Assembly: GCF_002007605.1 (NCBI RefSeq)
Contig: NZ_CP019799.1
Location: forward strand, 992,001 to 1,056,000
From: Cellvibrio sp. PSBB023
Lineage (GTDB): Bacteria > Pseudomonadota > Gammaproteobacteria > Pseudomonadales > Cellvibrionaceae
DNA: 64,000 nt
Direction: 5' to 3'
The notes under the pieces were generated by a model, which was not told the origin of the DNA, did not search any database, and saw only the letters and a program-made list of their open reading frames with translations. The translations under genes were made by a program, and so were the position numbers. This document shows positions 55,465-64,000 of the stretch, piece by piece. Each line of letters starts with the position of its first letter. The first letter of the stretch is position 1.

Positions 55465-56367
55465 ATGATACAGCAAGGTTCGGCTTGCCCAGCGCATCCA
55501 AGAGAGTTGCTGCTCAAGGTCAACGGCCTTGAGTTTGCGGCGCAAGAGTGGGGAGAGCCTGGTCAGCTACCAGTGCTGGCATTGCATGGCTGGCTGGATA
55601 ATGCCGCCAGTTTCTACAAGTTGGCCCCACAGCTACATAATCTGCACATTGTTGCTCCTGACTTGGCCGGGCACGGGCAAAGCAGCCATCGCCCCGGCCA
55701 GACGGCCTACACCCCCTGGGATGACATCAACGATATTCTGGCGATTGCCGACCATCTCGGATGGTCGCGTTTTGCCCTGTTAGGGCATTCACGTGGAGCC
55801 ATTATTGGTAGTTTGGCTGCAGGGACATTTCCCGATCGTTTTATCGGGCTTGGCCTGATAGAGGGCATGTTGCCTGAGCCGGCCTTACCGCATGATGTGC
55901 CGTTGCAATTGGCGAGCGCCATTAATGGGTTGCGCGCCCAGCAACAAAAAACACCGTCTGTTTATACCAATATTGAAGTGGCTATCAAGGCGCGTGAGCG
56001 AGGCCTGTTTCCGTTGAGCAATGCGGCGGCAACCGCCTTAACCTTGCGTGGTGTTGTCCAGCGAGAGGGAGGATTCTCCTGGAGTTCTGATCCGCGCTTA
56101 ATGGCGCCCCCTGTGCTGAAATTGTCGCGGGAACAATTGGCCGCGTTTGTGAATCGAATTACAGCACCAGTCACTTTGTTATTGGCACGCGATGGCTTGC
56201 CAAAACTCTATGCTAATTATCTTGCTGAGGTGGAGAGCTTCTCCAATGTCGATTATGAGCTGTTGGATGGCGGACACCATCTTCATATGGAGCAGGAGTC
56301 ATACACAGTGGCGGAAAAACTGAATCGTTTTTTTGCGGCTTTATCCAATAAGCATATTTCTGCGTAA
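55465..56367 (+). CDS. Alpha/beta hydrolase
   Basis: Cytosolic alpha/beta-hydrolase-fold enzyme, 300 aa. GTG (55459) and TTG (55462) starts exist just upstream, but the ATG at 55465 has GGAG 5 nt upstream. The oxyanion region LALHGWLDNAASF, the nucleophile elbow LLGHSRGAI (Ser109), and a C-terminal GGHHLHMEQ containing the catalytic His are visible. It could be an esterase or epoxide-hydrolase relative; the substrate is unknown. Upstream is the sixA operon; the DUF4892 gene follows within 30 nt. Confidence 0.85.
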   Translation: MIQQGSACPAHPRELLLKVNGLEFAAQEWGEPGQLPVLALHGWLDNAASFYKLAPQLHNLHIVAPDLAGHGQSSHRPGQTAYTPWDDINDILAIADHLGWSRFALLGHSRGAIIGSLAAGTFPDRFIGLGLIEGMLPEPALPHDVPLQLASAINGLRAQQQKTPSVYTNIEVAIKARERGLFPLSNAAATALTLRGVVQREGGFSWSSDPRLMAPPVLKLSREQLAAFVNRITAPVTLLLARDGLPKLYANYLAEVESFSNVDYELLDGGHHLHMEQESYTVAEKLNRFFAALSNKHISA

Positions 56368-56395
56368 TCTGGTTTTTATCCCTGTGAGTGTGGTT

Positions 56396-57295
56396 ATGAA
56401 AGTTTTTGTCGTGTTTTTTGTGTTGGCTTTTTCGCATATTGCATTAGCCGCAGACTTATCCATCCAGCCTTACCATAACGCTCGTATCATGTTCCAAAGT
56501 ACAGGAGCAACTGACGATTACGTGTTTGCCCTGGGCAGTTACAAAAAAATTGCGGGCAGTTGGCGGTTGGATCGCCAGCAGCGCCTGAGTGGTAATTTGA
56601 CGCGTTATACAGTGGAATTGCCTGAGGGGCACAGTGCCAATAATGGTTTTGATTTTTACCTTGATCAGTTGCAGAATTTTAACCTGCGCGAATTATTTCA
56701 TTGCACCGGACGTGACTGCGGTACCAGTAACTCCTGGGCCAATAATCATTTCAAAATTCTTCAGCTCTATGGCTTGGACCAGTTTCAGCAATACGGTGCC
56801 TATGAGGTGACCAATGCTGATGCCCGGCCATTTTATGTTGCGCTCTATGCCGTTCAGCGTGGCAATAAGCGTGTTTATATGCAGTTGGATGTATTACATG
56901 TCGATAGCGTGAATGAATTGGGTGTTGCGGCAAATCCTGAGTCTATTATTCGTGCGCTGGAGTCCAGTGGCTATTACGTGTTTCCTGATTTATTGGTGAG
57001 CGATGCCCAAGGCAGCGTTAGCATCAAAATAAAACCTGCACATTTACAGGTGTTGGTCGATGTATTGAACGCGAAACCGAATTGGACACTTGCCGTGGTG
57101 GGGCATGATTACGCTCCTGTCGCTTTGGCTGTCCAGCAGAAAAACTCTCTGGCTTATGCTGAGCAATTAAAGGCGGCATTACAGGAGGCGGGTGTTAAGG
57201 CTAACCGGTTAGTGCCTTACGGTTTGGGTGGATTAGCGCCTGCGGGGCGAGGTGACAGGGCAGGGAGAGTGGAGCTGGTTAAAATTGACCCTTAA
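56396..57295 (+). CDS. DUF4892 domain protein with signal peptide
   Basis: Secreted or periplasmic protein of 299 aa. The frame is open from 56333, but the ATG at 56396 begins a signal peptide (MKVFVVFFVLAFSHIALAAD, cleavage near residue 19). A DUF4892-like body (LDRQQRLSGNLTRYTVELPE ... LFHCTGRDCGTSNSWANNHF) follows, and the last ~110 residues resemble an OmpA/MotB-type fold (LVVNAKPNWTLAVVGHDY-like segment) without all its motifs. A peptidoglycan-associated role is possible but unproven. A terminator follows at once. Confidence 0.78.
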   Translation: MKVFVVFFVLAFSHIALAADLSIQPYHNARIMFQSTGATDDYVFALGSYKKIAGSWRLDRQQRLSGNLTRYTVELPEGHSANNGFDFYLDQLQNFNLRELFHCTGRDCGTSNSWANNHFKILQLYGLDQFQQYGAYEVTNADARPFYVALYAVQRGNKRVYMQLDVLHVDSVNELGVAANPESIIRALESSGYYVFPDLLVSDAQGSVSIKIKPAHLQVLVDVLNAKPNWTLAVVGHDYAPVALAVQQKNSLAYAEQLKAALQEAGVKANRLVPYGLGGLAPAGRGDRAGRVELVKIDP

Positions 57296-57296
57296 T

Positions 57297-57330
57297 AAAA
57301 AACCGCAGCGATTGGCTGCGGTTTTTTATA
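57297..57330. terminator. Bidirectional terminator between DUF4892 gene and folE
   Basis: AAAAAACCGCAGC pairs with GCTGCGGTTTTTT across a 6-nt loop, starting 2 nt after the DUF4892 stop and also serving convergent folE. Confidence 0.9.
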
Positions 57331-57360
57331 TCTGTCAATCTGGAATCGCGTGGCGATGAA

Positions 57361-57903
57361 TCAGTTGCGCAACAAGGACAAAAATTCGCTGCGAGTTGCT
57401 TGATTGGTGCGAAATGAACCCAGCATCGATGATGTTTTCATTGAGGAGTTCTGCTTTTCAACACCGCGCATCATCATGCACATATGTTTGGCTTCAATAA
57501 TAACGCCCACACCAGATGCACCAGTGATCTGTTGAATACATTCTGCAATTTGCACAGTCAGTTGCTCCTGGATTTGCAGGCGTCGTGCAAACATATCAAC
57601 GATACGTGCCACCTTGGATAAGCCCAGCACTTTTCCGGTAGGAATGTAGGCAACATGCGCTTTGCCGATAAAGGGAAGCAGGTGATGTTCGCAGAGTGAG
57701 TAAAGCTCGATGTCTTTCACCATGATCATCTCCTCCGAGTCAGACGGAAAGAGTGCATCATTCACCACATCGTCAAGTGTTTGATGATAACCACGGGTCA
57801 GAAATTGAAATGCTTTTGCGGCGCGTTCCGGAGTGTCCAGCAGGCCGGGGCGGGTTAAATCTTCGCCAATGCTGGCAATAATACTCGCAAAGTGTTCTTT
57901 CAT
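57361..57903 (-). CDS. folE: GTP cyclohydrolase I
   Basis: First enzyme of tetrahydrofolate synthesis, converting GTP to dihydroneopterin triphosphate. The 180-aa protein has the zinc and catalytic residues in [20 protein letters not shown] and the C-terminal [20 protein letters not shown]. The length is that of the shorter FolE seen in Pseudomonas. The ATG at 57903 follows AGAGGAA on the minus strand. It is divergent from prmB, with a 144-nt shared promoter region. Confidence 0.94.
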   Translation of the reverse strand: MKEHFASIIASIGEDLTRPGLLDTPERAAKAFQFLTRGYHQTLDDVVNDALFPSDSEEMIMVKDIELYSLCEHHLLPFIGKAHVAYIPTGKVLGLSKVARIVDMFARRLQIQEQLTVQIAECIQQITGASGVGVIIEAKHMCMMMRGVEKQNSSMKTSSMLGSFRTNQATRSEFLSLLRN

Positions 57904-58047
57904 TGGATATTCCTCTTACGGCAGCGGCGCACTGCCATTCACAAAACGGCAGTTTACCGCGTTCGTCCTGATTCTAGAAAACATAAATCCTGATTGACGC
58001 GATTAATTCGGTAGAATATCGCCATAGCAATCCACTCGAGGTTATTC

Positions 58048-58977
58048 ATGGCTTTATCTTCTTCAGATTTTGAGGCAGCGCGTGACGAATTATTAACCAT
58101 TCGCGATTTTTTGCGGTGGGGCGCCAGTGAGTTTATTGCCGCCAAGCTGTTTTATGGCCATGGCACTGATAATCCCTGGGATGAAGCGGAGCAGCTGGTG
58201 TTACACGGGATTAACCTGTCGCCGCCCTTGGGTGAAGAATGGCTGGACGCGCGCTTAACTCTGTCGGAGCGCAAAAAAATTATGGGCAACCTTGCGCGCC
58301 GTATTCAGGAGCGAATTCCTGCGGCCTATATCACGGGTCAAGCCTGGTTTGCAGGGCTGCCATTTGTGGTGGATGAACGGGTACTGGTGCCGCGTTCGCC
58401 GATTGGAGAGCTAATCCAAAAGCGCTTTGAGCCTTGGTTGATCAATGAGCCCGCACAGATTTTGGATTTGTGTACTGGCAGTGGTTGCATTGGTATTGCC
58501 TGTGCCTATGCGTTTCCAGAGGCTTATGTGCAGCTCAGCGATATTTCATTCGATGCGCTGGCGGTGGCAGAAGAAAATATCCAGCAGCATGGGGTGGGTG
58601 ATCGTGTTTTTGCCATGCAGTCGGACTTGTTTGAAAACCTGCAAGGGCAGGTGTTTGATTTGATCCTGTCCAACCCGCCTTATGTGGATGCAGAGGATAT
58701 GGCGAGTTTGCCGCAGGAGTATCACGCTGAACCTGAGCTGGGCCTGGCTTCTGGCAGCGACGGGCTGGATTTCACCCGTCGCTTACTGGCGGAAGCGGCC
58801 GATTACTTGAGCGAGCAGGGCGTATTGCTGGTAGAGGTCGGCAATTCCTGGCCGGCACTTGAGGCGGCCTATCCGGCATTGCCATTTACCTGGATTGAGT
58901 TTGAACGCGGCGGTCACGGCGTGTTTGTGCTTCAAGCCGAGGATTTGCGCGCTGCCCGTGCGTCGGGAGTCCTGTAA
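58048..58977 (+). CDS. prmB: Ribosomal protein L3 N5-glutamine methyltransferase
   Basis: SAM-dependent protein methyltransferase, 309 aa, that methylates a Gln of ribosomal protein L3. The catalytic NPPY motif ([13 protein letters not shown]) marks the PrmA/B/C family. The N-terminal region [18 protein letters not shown] and [14 protein letters not shown] closely fit PrmB rather than PrmC. SAM motif I is [16 protein letters not shown]. The ATG at 58048 follows CGAGG. aroC follows, an arrangement common in gammaproteobacteria. Confidence 0.93.
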   Translation: MALSSSDFEAARDELLTIRDFLRWGASEFIAAKLFYGHGTDNPWDEAEQLVLHGINLSPPLGEEWLDARLTLSERKKIMGNLARRIQERIPAAYITGQAWFAGLPFVVDERVLVPRSPIGELIQKRFEPWLINEPAQILDLCTGSGCIGIACAYAFPEAYVQLSDISFDALAVAEENIQQHGVGDRVFAMQSDLFENLQGQVFDLILSNPPYVDAEDMASLPQEYHAEPELGLASGSDGLDFTRRLLAEAADYLSEQGVLLVEVGNSWPALEAAYPALPFTWIEFERGGHGVFVLQAEDLRAARASGVL

Positions 58978-59063
58978 TACGCGGCCTGCTGGATGGCGAT
59001 GCGCCTTGGCGCTAACTCACGTATAATCCGCCCACTTTTTTATTGATCAGGTGTTTGATTTCT

Positions 59064-60164
59064 ATGTCTGGAAATACCTATGGCAAATTATTTACGGTAA
59101 CCACCTTTGGCGAGAGCCATGGCATTGCGCTGGGCGCGATTGTGGATGGCTGCCCTCCCGGTCTGGCGCTGAGCGAGGCGGATATTCAAATCGATCTGGA
59201 TCGCCGCAAGCCGGGTCAATCGCGCTATACCACCCAGCGTCGCGAAGAGGATTCCGTCAAGATTTTGTCCGGTGTGTTTGAGGGCAAAACCACTGGCACA
59301 CCTATTGGCATGTTGATTGAAAATACCGACCAACGCTCCAAAGATTACTCCAACATTAAAGATCAATTTCGCCCGGCTCACGCGGATTACACCTACATGC
59401 AGAAGTATGGCGTGCGCGATTATCGCGGCGGTGGTCGCTCTTCTGCGCGCGAAACGGCAATGCGCGTTGCTGCCGGTTCAATCGCCAAAAAATACCTTAA
59501 GGATTTCCACGGCATTGAGGTGCGCGGGTACCTGTCGCAACTTGGACCAATCAAAATTGAGTCCGTTGATTGGGATCAGATCGACCAAAACCCGTTCTTC
59601 TGCCCTGATGCCAGCAAAGTGGCGGAAATGGAAGAGTTTATGAAGGCGCTCAATAAAGAGGGCGACTCCATCGGTGCCAAAATTACAGTGGTGGCGACCA
59701 ATGTTCCGCCGGGCCTGGGTGAGCCTGTTTTTGATCGTTTGGATGCAGAAATTGCCCATGCCTTAATGAGTATCAATGCGGTAAAGGGCGTAGAAATTGG
59801 TGAAGGTTTCGGGTCGATTGAACAGCGTGGTAGCCAGCACCGCGATGAAATAACACCGGAAGGCTTTTTGTCGAATAACGCTGGCGGTATTTTGGGCGGC
59901 ATCTCATCCGGCCAGGATATTATTGCCAACATTGCTCTCAAACCTACATCCAGTTTGCATATTCCTGGCCGTAGTGTGGATGTGCACGGCAACCCGGTCG
60001 AGGTGATTACCAAGGGCCGTCACGACCCCTGCGTTGGTATTCGTGCAACCCCGATTGCCGAGGCGATGTTGGCTCTGGTGTTGATGGATCATTTGCTGCG
60101 CCATCGCGGGCAAAATGGAGCAGTACAACACACTATTCCTGTGATTCCCGGCAGCGTGAAATAA
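59064..60164 (+). CDS. aroC: Chorismate synthase
   Basis: Last step of the shikimate pathway, turning EPSP into chorismate with reduced FMN. The frame is open from 59043 (TTG), but the ATG at 59064 ([20 protein letters not shown]) gives the conserved N-terminus and 366 aa. The three family signatures are visible: [38 protein letters not shown] with the Arg-rich [11 protein letters not shown], and the C-terminal [17 protein letters not shown]. It is downstream of prmB. Confidence 0.96.
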   Translation: MSGNTYGKLFTVTTFGESHGIALGAIVDGCPPGLALSEADIQIDLDRRKPGQSRYTTQRREEDSVKILSGVFEGKTTGTPIGMLIENTDQRSKDYSNIKDQFRPAHADYTYMQKYGVRDYRGGGRSSARETAMRVAAGSIAKKYLKDFHGIEVRGYLSQLGPIKIESVDWDQIDQNPFFCPDASKVAEMEEFMKALNKEGDSIGAKITVVATNVPPGLGEPVFDRLDAEIAHALMSINAVKGVEIGEGFGSIEQRGSQHRDEITPEGFLSNNAGGILGGISSGQDIIANIALKPTSSLHIPGRSVDVHGNPVEVITKGRHDPCVGIRATPIAEAMLALVLMDHLLRHRGQNGAVQHTIPVIPGSVK

Positions 60165-60284
60165 AACCGGGTATCCATCGGGTTATCGAATTGTGAATCG
60201 CACATGGCCGCTCAATCGAGCGGCTATTTTTTTCAAGGGTTCATCAACGTTTACTTGTTGGTGAACATCCACTCCCTTCGCAGC

Positions 60285-61475
60285 ATGCTTATGTCCCTTT
60301 CGTTTGCACAACAGGCAATTCCTTATTGGCGCTTATCCGGCTTTTACTTTTTTTATTTTGCTGTTGTCGGTGCGCTGATTCCTTACTGGGGAATTTATCT
60401 CAAATCATTAGGTTACTCCTCGCAGGATGTCGGCATTATTAGTGCGATCATTTTGGCAACGCGTATTGTTGCCCCTAATTTTTGGGGTTGGCTGGCCGAT
60501 CGCACCCAGCAGCGCTTGCGTATCATCCGCGTGGGTAGCTTGTTAGCGAGTATTATTTTTGCCGGTGTGATGTTGGATTCGCGCTATTGGTGGTTGGTGT
60601 TAGTGGTGAGTTGCTATACCTTTTTTTGGCATGCGGTACTGCCACAGTTTGAAGTAATCACCTTGGGGTATCTGGGCAACAATTATTCACGTTACGGGCA
60701 AATTCGGCTGTGGGGCTCCATGGGGTTTATGGCGGCGGTGGTAGGCTTGGGCTGGGTGTTTGACCTCTTGCCTATTCGTTATTTGCCGCTGTTTATCCTC
60801 AGCTTTTTAATTCTTATCTGGTTATCCAGTTTGAGTTTGAAAGATATGACCGGTAAAAAAACGGCATCCGCGAGTGAAGGCTTTTTGAGTATTGTCAAAC
60901 AGCCCACAGTGCTGTGTTTTTTGCTTGCCAGTTTCTTGCTGCAATTCAGTCATGGCCCTTACTACACCTTTTATACACTGTATTTGGTTGAGAATTATGA
61001 CTACTCCCGCTCTGCTACTGGCCTGCTATGGGCGCTTGGGGTGCTGGCGGAAGTGGCGATATTTATTGTGATGTTCAAGTTGCTACAACGTTTTACCTTG
61101 CGCACATTGCTGTTGTTTAGTTTGCTGGTCAGTATGGTGCGCTGGCTGCTAATTGGTTATTGCGCCGATTCTCTGTGGGTACTGTTGTTTGCCCAGCTTA
61201 TGCACGCATGCAGTTTTGGTATTGCGCACTCTGTTTCCATTGAGTTGGTGCGCAATTATTTTGCTGGTGGCCATCAAGGGCAAGGGCAGGCGCTTTACAG
61301 TTCATTCAGCTTTGGGGCTGGTGGTGCGGCAGGTGCGCTGGCAGGCGGTTTGCTCTGGGATTACAGTGCATCCTTAACATTTTTATTAGCAGCGATTTCA
61401 GTGGGCATGGCATTGGTATTGTGCTATTTCTGGTTGCATCCTGCCCACCAAACCTTACGAGGTGATTCACAGTGA
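60285..61475 (+). CDS. MFS transporter, HcaT/NupG-like family
   Basis: Inner-membrane transporter with about 12 hydrophobic segments, 396 aa from the ATG at 60285 (a second ATG follows 6 nt later; the longer frame from 60204 lacks a good start). It fits the MFS_1_like/HcaT group. The N-terminal YFAVVGALIPYWGIYLKSLG contains the first helix and conserved loop, and WLADRTQQRLRIIRVGSLLA the inter-helix loop 2-3. The substrate is unknown. It overlaps the downstream amidase gene by 4 nt (GTGA), so the two are translationally coupled. Confidence 0.85.
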   Translation: MLMSLSFAQQAIPYWRLSGFYFFYFAVVGALIPYWGIYLKSLGYSSQDVGIISAIILATRIVAPNFWGWLADRTQQRLRIIRVGSLLASIIFAGVMLDSRYWWLVLVVSCYTFFWHAVLPQFEVITLGYLGNNYSRYGQIRLWGSMGFMAAVVGLGWVFDLLPIRYLPLFILSFLILIWLSSLSLKDMTGKKTASASEGFLSIVKQPTVLCFLLASFLLQFSHGPYYTFYTLYLVENYDYSRSATGLLWALGVLAEVAIFIVMFKLLQRFTLRTLLLFSLLVSMVRWLLIGYCADSLWVLLFAQLMHACSFGIAHSVSIELVRNYFAGGHQGQGQALYSSFSFGAGGAAGALAGGLLWDYSASLTFLLAAISVGMALVLCYFWLHPAHQTLRGDSQ

Positions 61476-62245
61476 AGAATCTGGTTGTTGCCTTGGTTCA
61501 ACACATTATTACGCCTAACGCGCCGGAAGAAAATTTGGCCCGCTATGCCGCTGCCCTGGCGGTTATGGATAAGCCCGTCGACCTGATTATCTTGCCGGAA
61601 GTGTTTACTACCGGTTTTTGTGCCAGTGCGCGGCAGTATGCGGAAGTGGTGGGTGGGCGCGCTTACCAGTGGATGCAAGCCCAAGCGCAACAGCACAACG
61701 CCGTGGTGACTGGTAGCTTGGTGGTGAAAAAGGGGGATGAGTATTTTAATCGCCTGGTGTGGATGCGTCCCGACGGTACTCATGTGCATTACGACAAGCG
61801 TCATTTGTTTCGCATGGCCGGTGAGCATACGCGCTACTCAATGGGCAGCGAACGGGTACTTGTTGAGCTGAATGGCTGGCGGATTTTGCCATTGATTTGC
61901 TATGACTTGCGCTTCCCGGTGTGGAGTCGCAACAGAAATGATTATGATCTTGCGCTGTATGTGGCCAATTGGCCAAGTGCCCGCGCCCTGCATTGGAATC
62001 GCTTGCTGCAAGCCCGCGCCATTGAAAATTTGAGCTACGTGATTGGTGTCAATCGCGTTGGTATGGATGAGGCCGCTCAGCACTATGCGGGCGACTCCAG
62101 CGTTTACACGGCGGCCGGTGAACTGATCGCCACCAGCCAGGAGGCCGGAGTATTGGTTGTCGAGCTGTTTGCCGGGCAACTGCAGGATTATCGCGAGCGT
62201 TTCCCTGCATATTTGGATGCGGACAACTTTGAGTTGCGCCATTAA
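61472..62245 (+). CDS. Carbon-nitrogen hydrolase, omega-amidase (YafV type)
   Basis: Nitrilase-superfamily amidase, 257 aa, that likely hydrolyses alpha-ketoglutaramate or similar omega-amides in salvage of damaged or transaminated amino acids. The catalytic triad is visible as Glu43 (LPEVFTTGF), Lys109 (DKRHLF) and Cys143 (ICYDLRFPVW). The GTG at 61472 overlaps the transporter stop, so it may handle a compound the transporter imports. The last residues and the 5'-nucleotidase gene (20 nt later) suggest one transcript. Confidence 0.85.
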   Translation: MKNLVVALVQHIITPNAPEENLARYAAALAVMDKPVDLIILPEVFTTGFCASARQYAEVVGGRAYQWMQAQAQQHNAVVTGSLVVKKGDEYFNRLVWMRPDGTHVHYDKRHLFRMAGEHTRYSMGSERVLVELNGWRILPLICYDLRFPVWSRNRNDYDLALYVANWPSARALHWNRLLQARAIENLSYVIGVNRVGMDEAAQHYAGDSSVYTAAGELIATSQEAGVLVVELFAGQLQDYRERFPAYLDADNFELRH

Positions 62246-62265
62246 TTTTTTATCGGGAGGTCTGT

Positions 62266-63165
62266 ATGGCAAAAGGTTTTGGCGACAAGCTGGTGATAGC
62301 GATTTCGTCGCGCGCGCTGTTCAATCTTGATGATAGCCATCAGGTCTATATCAAGGATGGCCTGGCGGCCTACGCACAATACCAAATCGACCACGAAGAT
62401 GAAGTTTTGCCGCCGGGTGATGCCTTTCCAATGGTTAAGAAGTTACTGCGTTTGAATGAGCGCCTCGGCGGTGAGCCACGGGTAGAGGTCATTTTGTTAT
62501 CGCGTAACAGCGCGGACACAGGCTTGCGCGTCTTCAATTCTATTGAACACTACGGGCTCAAAATCAGCCGTGCGGCATTTTGTGGTGGCACTTCTCCCTA
62601 TCGTTACGCCTCGGCGTTCGGCTGTCATCTATTCCTTTCAACCGAGCCTGATGACGTGCGCCAAGCCTTGGATCACGGTATGGCGGCAGCGACGTTGATT
62701 GCCTCCAAGCCGCAGGTGGAAAATGAAGATGAACTGCGTTTTGCATTTGATGGTGACGCGGTTATTTTCTCGGATGAAGCGGAGCAGGTTTACAAGCTAC
62801 AAGGTTTATCGGCTTTTACTGAAAGTGAGAAAGCGGCGGCAAAAGAACCGCTCAGTGGTGGCCCGTTTAAGCAGTTTTTGTCTGCCCTGCAGGGGCTGCA
62901 AGCGGAGTTTGGCGAGAATTGCCCGATTCGTACCGCGTTGGTAACGGCTCGCTCGGCGCCGGCCCATGAACGGGTTATCCGTACCTTGCGTGCCTGGAAC
63001 ATCCGGATTGATGAATCCCTGTTCTTGGGTGGCCTGGCAAAAGGCACTTTTTTAAAGGCCTACGGTGCAGATGTATTTTTTGATGATCAAAAAATGCACT
63101 GCGAATCGGCGCGGGAGCATGTGGCGACAGGGCATGTGCCCCACGGCATCGCCAATCGTCCTTAG
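62266..63165 (+). CDS. Cytosolic 5'-nucleotidase family protein
   Basis: 299-aa protein of the 5'-nucleotidase (cN-I-like, PF06189 type) family, probably removing phosphate from nucleoside monophosphates. Typical segments are VIAISSRALFNLDDSHQVYI near the N-terminus, VILLSRNSADTGLRVFNSIE, AFCGGTSPYRYASAFGCHLF and FLGGLAKGTFLKAYGADVFF, ending HVPHGIANRP. The ATG at 62266 follows GGGAGG. It is 20 nt downstream of the amidase gene. No signal peptide is present. Confidence 0.88.
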   Translation: MAKGFGDKLVIAISSRALFNLDDSHQVYIKDGLAAYAQYQIDHEDEVLPPGDAFPMVKKLLRLNERLGGEPRVEVILLSRNSADTGLRVFNSIEHYGLKISRAAFCGGTSPYRYASAFGCHLFLSTEPDDVRQALDHGMAAATLIASKPQVENEDELRFAFDGDAVIFSDEAEQVYKLQGLSAFTESEKAAAKEPLSGGPFKQFLSALQGLQAEFGENCPIRTALVTARSAPAHERVIRTLRAWNIRIDESLFLGGLAKGTFLKAYGADVFFDDQKMHCESAREHVATGHVPHGIANRP

Positions 63166-63188
63166 CTTGTGCTTTGTATGTTCGATAT

Positions 63189-63202
63189 AGCCAATATTGG
63201 CT
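63189..63202. terminator. Small palindrome after 5'-nucleotidase gene
   Basis: AGCCAATATTGGCT is a perfect 14-bp palindrome 24 nt after the stop, followed by gTTTTacc. A weak terminator or binding site. Confidence 0.4.
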
Positions 63203-63353
63203 GTTTTACCCCTAAATTCGATCATTTTTGTAATATTAGGTGGCAAGTCACTTTGAATTTGGTGGATATAGTCTAAAGTTGTAAAAAGATTCGTTTGGCG
63301 CAAAATTAATAATTCCAAGCGAAAGGTCGCGGTATCTACTATTCTTTAAGTGA

Positions 63354-64000
<647 letters not shown>

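Overview
The window looks like a chromosomal segment from a plant-polysaccharide-degrading gammaproteobacterium of the Cellvibrio type (Cellvibrionaceae). Three things suggest this. The protein-quality-control and flagellar genes have a Pseudomonas-like order. Secreted or lipoprotein glycoside hydrolases (two GH53, one GH2, one GH9) lie between core genes. The first GH53 enzyme carries its two catalytic glutamates at residues 161 and 270, the numbers I recall for Cellvibrio galactanase A. The assignment is inference; no 16S gene is present.

Layout. 1-8137: protein quality control (end of tig, clpP, clpX, lon, hupB, ppiD). 8447-13024: a galactan-degradation island, with a secreted GH53 facing a convergent GH53-GH2 operon. 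13282-39439: a flagellar/chemotaxis island (flgN-flgM-flgA on the minus strand; cheV-cheR, flgBCDE, flgFGHIJK, flgL, a fliT-like gene, flagellin 1, flaG, flagellin 2, fliD and a nucleotide-sugar cytidylyltransferase on the plus strand). 39497-47249: acnB, an SMP-30-like lipoprotein, a DUF1289 protein, miaE and a GH9 gene whose last exposed codons are frameshifted. 47304-52216: two identical tRNA-Asn genes around ppnP, an RNA-modification operon (truC-rsuA-rsmC), folD, and a tRNA-Pro-Arg-His operon, all on the minus strand. 52535-64000: a flavin reductase, gpsA-DUF4389-sixA, a hydrolase, a DUF4892 protein, folE, prmB, aroC, an MFS transporter with an omega-amidase, a 5'-nucleotidase and the start of cysB.

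The flagellar regulatory hierarchy can be read from the DNA. Sigma-54 (-24/-12) sites precede flgA, flgB, flgF and the second flagellin. Sigma-28 sites (TAAAG, 14 nt, GCCGATAA-like) precede flgM, cheV, the first flagellin and fliD. The two flagellin genes therefore appear to belong to different regulatory classes, although their 5' leaders share a 27-nt element. The axial proteins (FlgE, FlgK, FlgL, FliD and both flagellins) are longer than textbook enterobacterial homologues.

The most notable single observation is the GH9 gene. A one-base loss in a G run at 47168-47171 removes the normal C-terminus including the catalytic Asn-Glu motif, which is intact in the neighbouring frame up to 47249. 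Other observations are a perfect 46-bp palindrome between tRNA-Asn and ppnP, duplicated tRNA-Asn promoters with a conserved leader hairpin, an inverted copy of the tRNA-Arg T-arm in a tRNA spacer, and a small cluster of DnaA-box-like sites upstream of gpsA. I saw no CRISPR array, insertion sequence or prophage.
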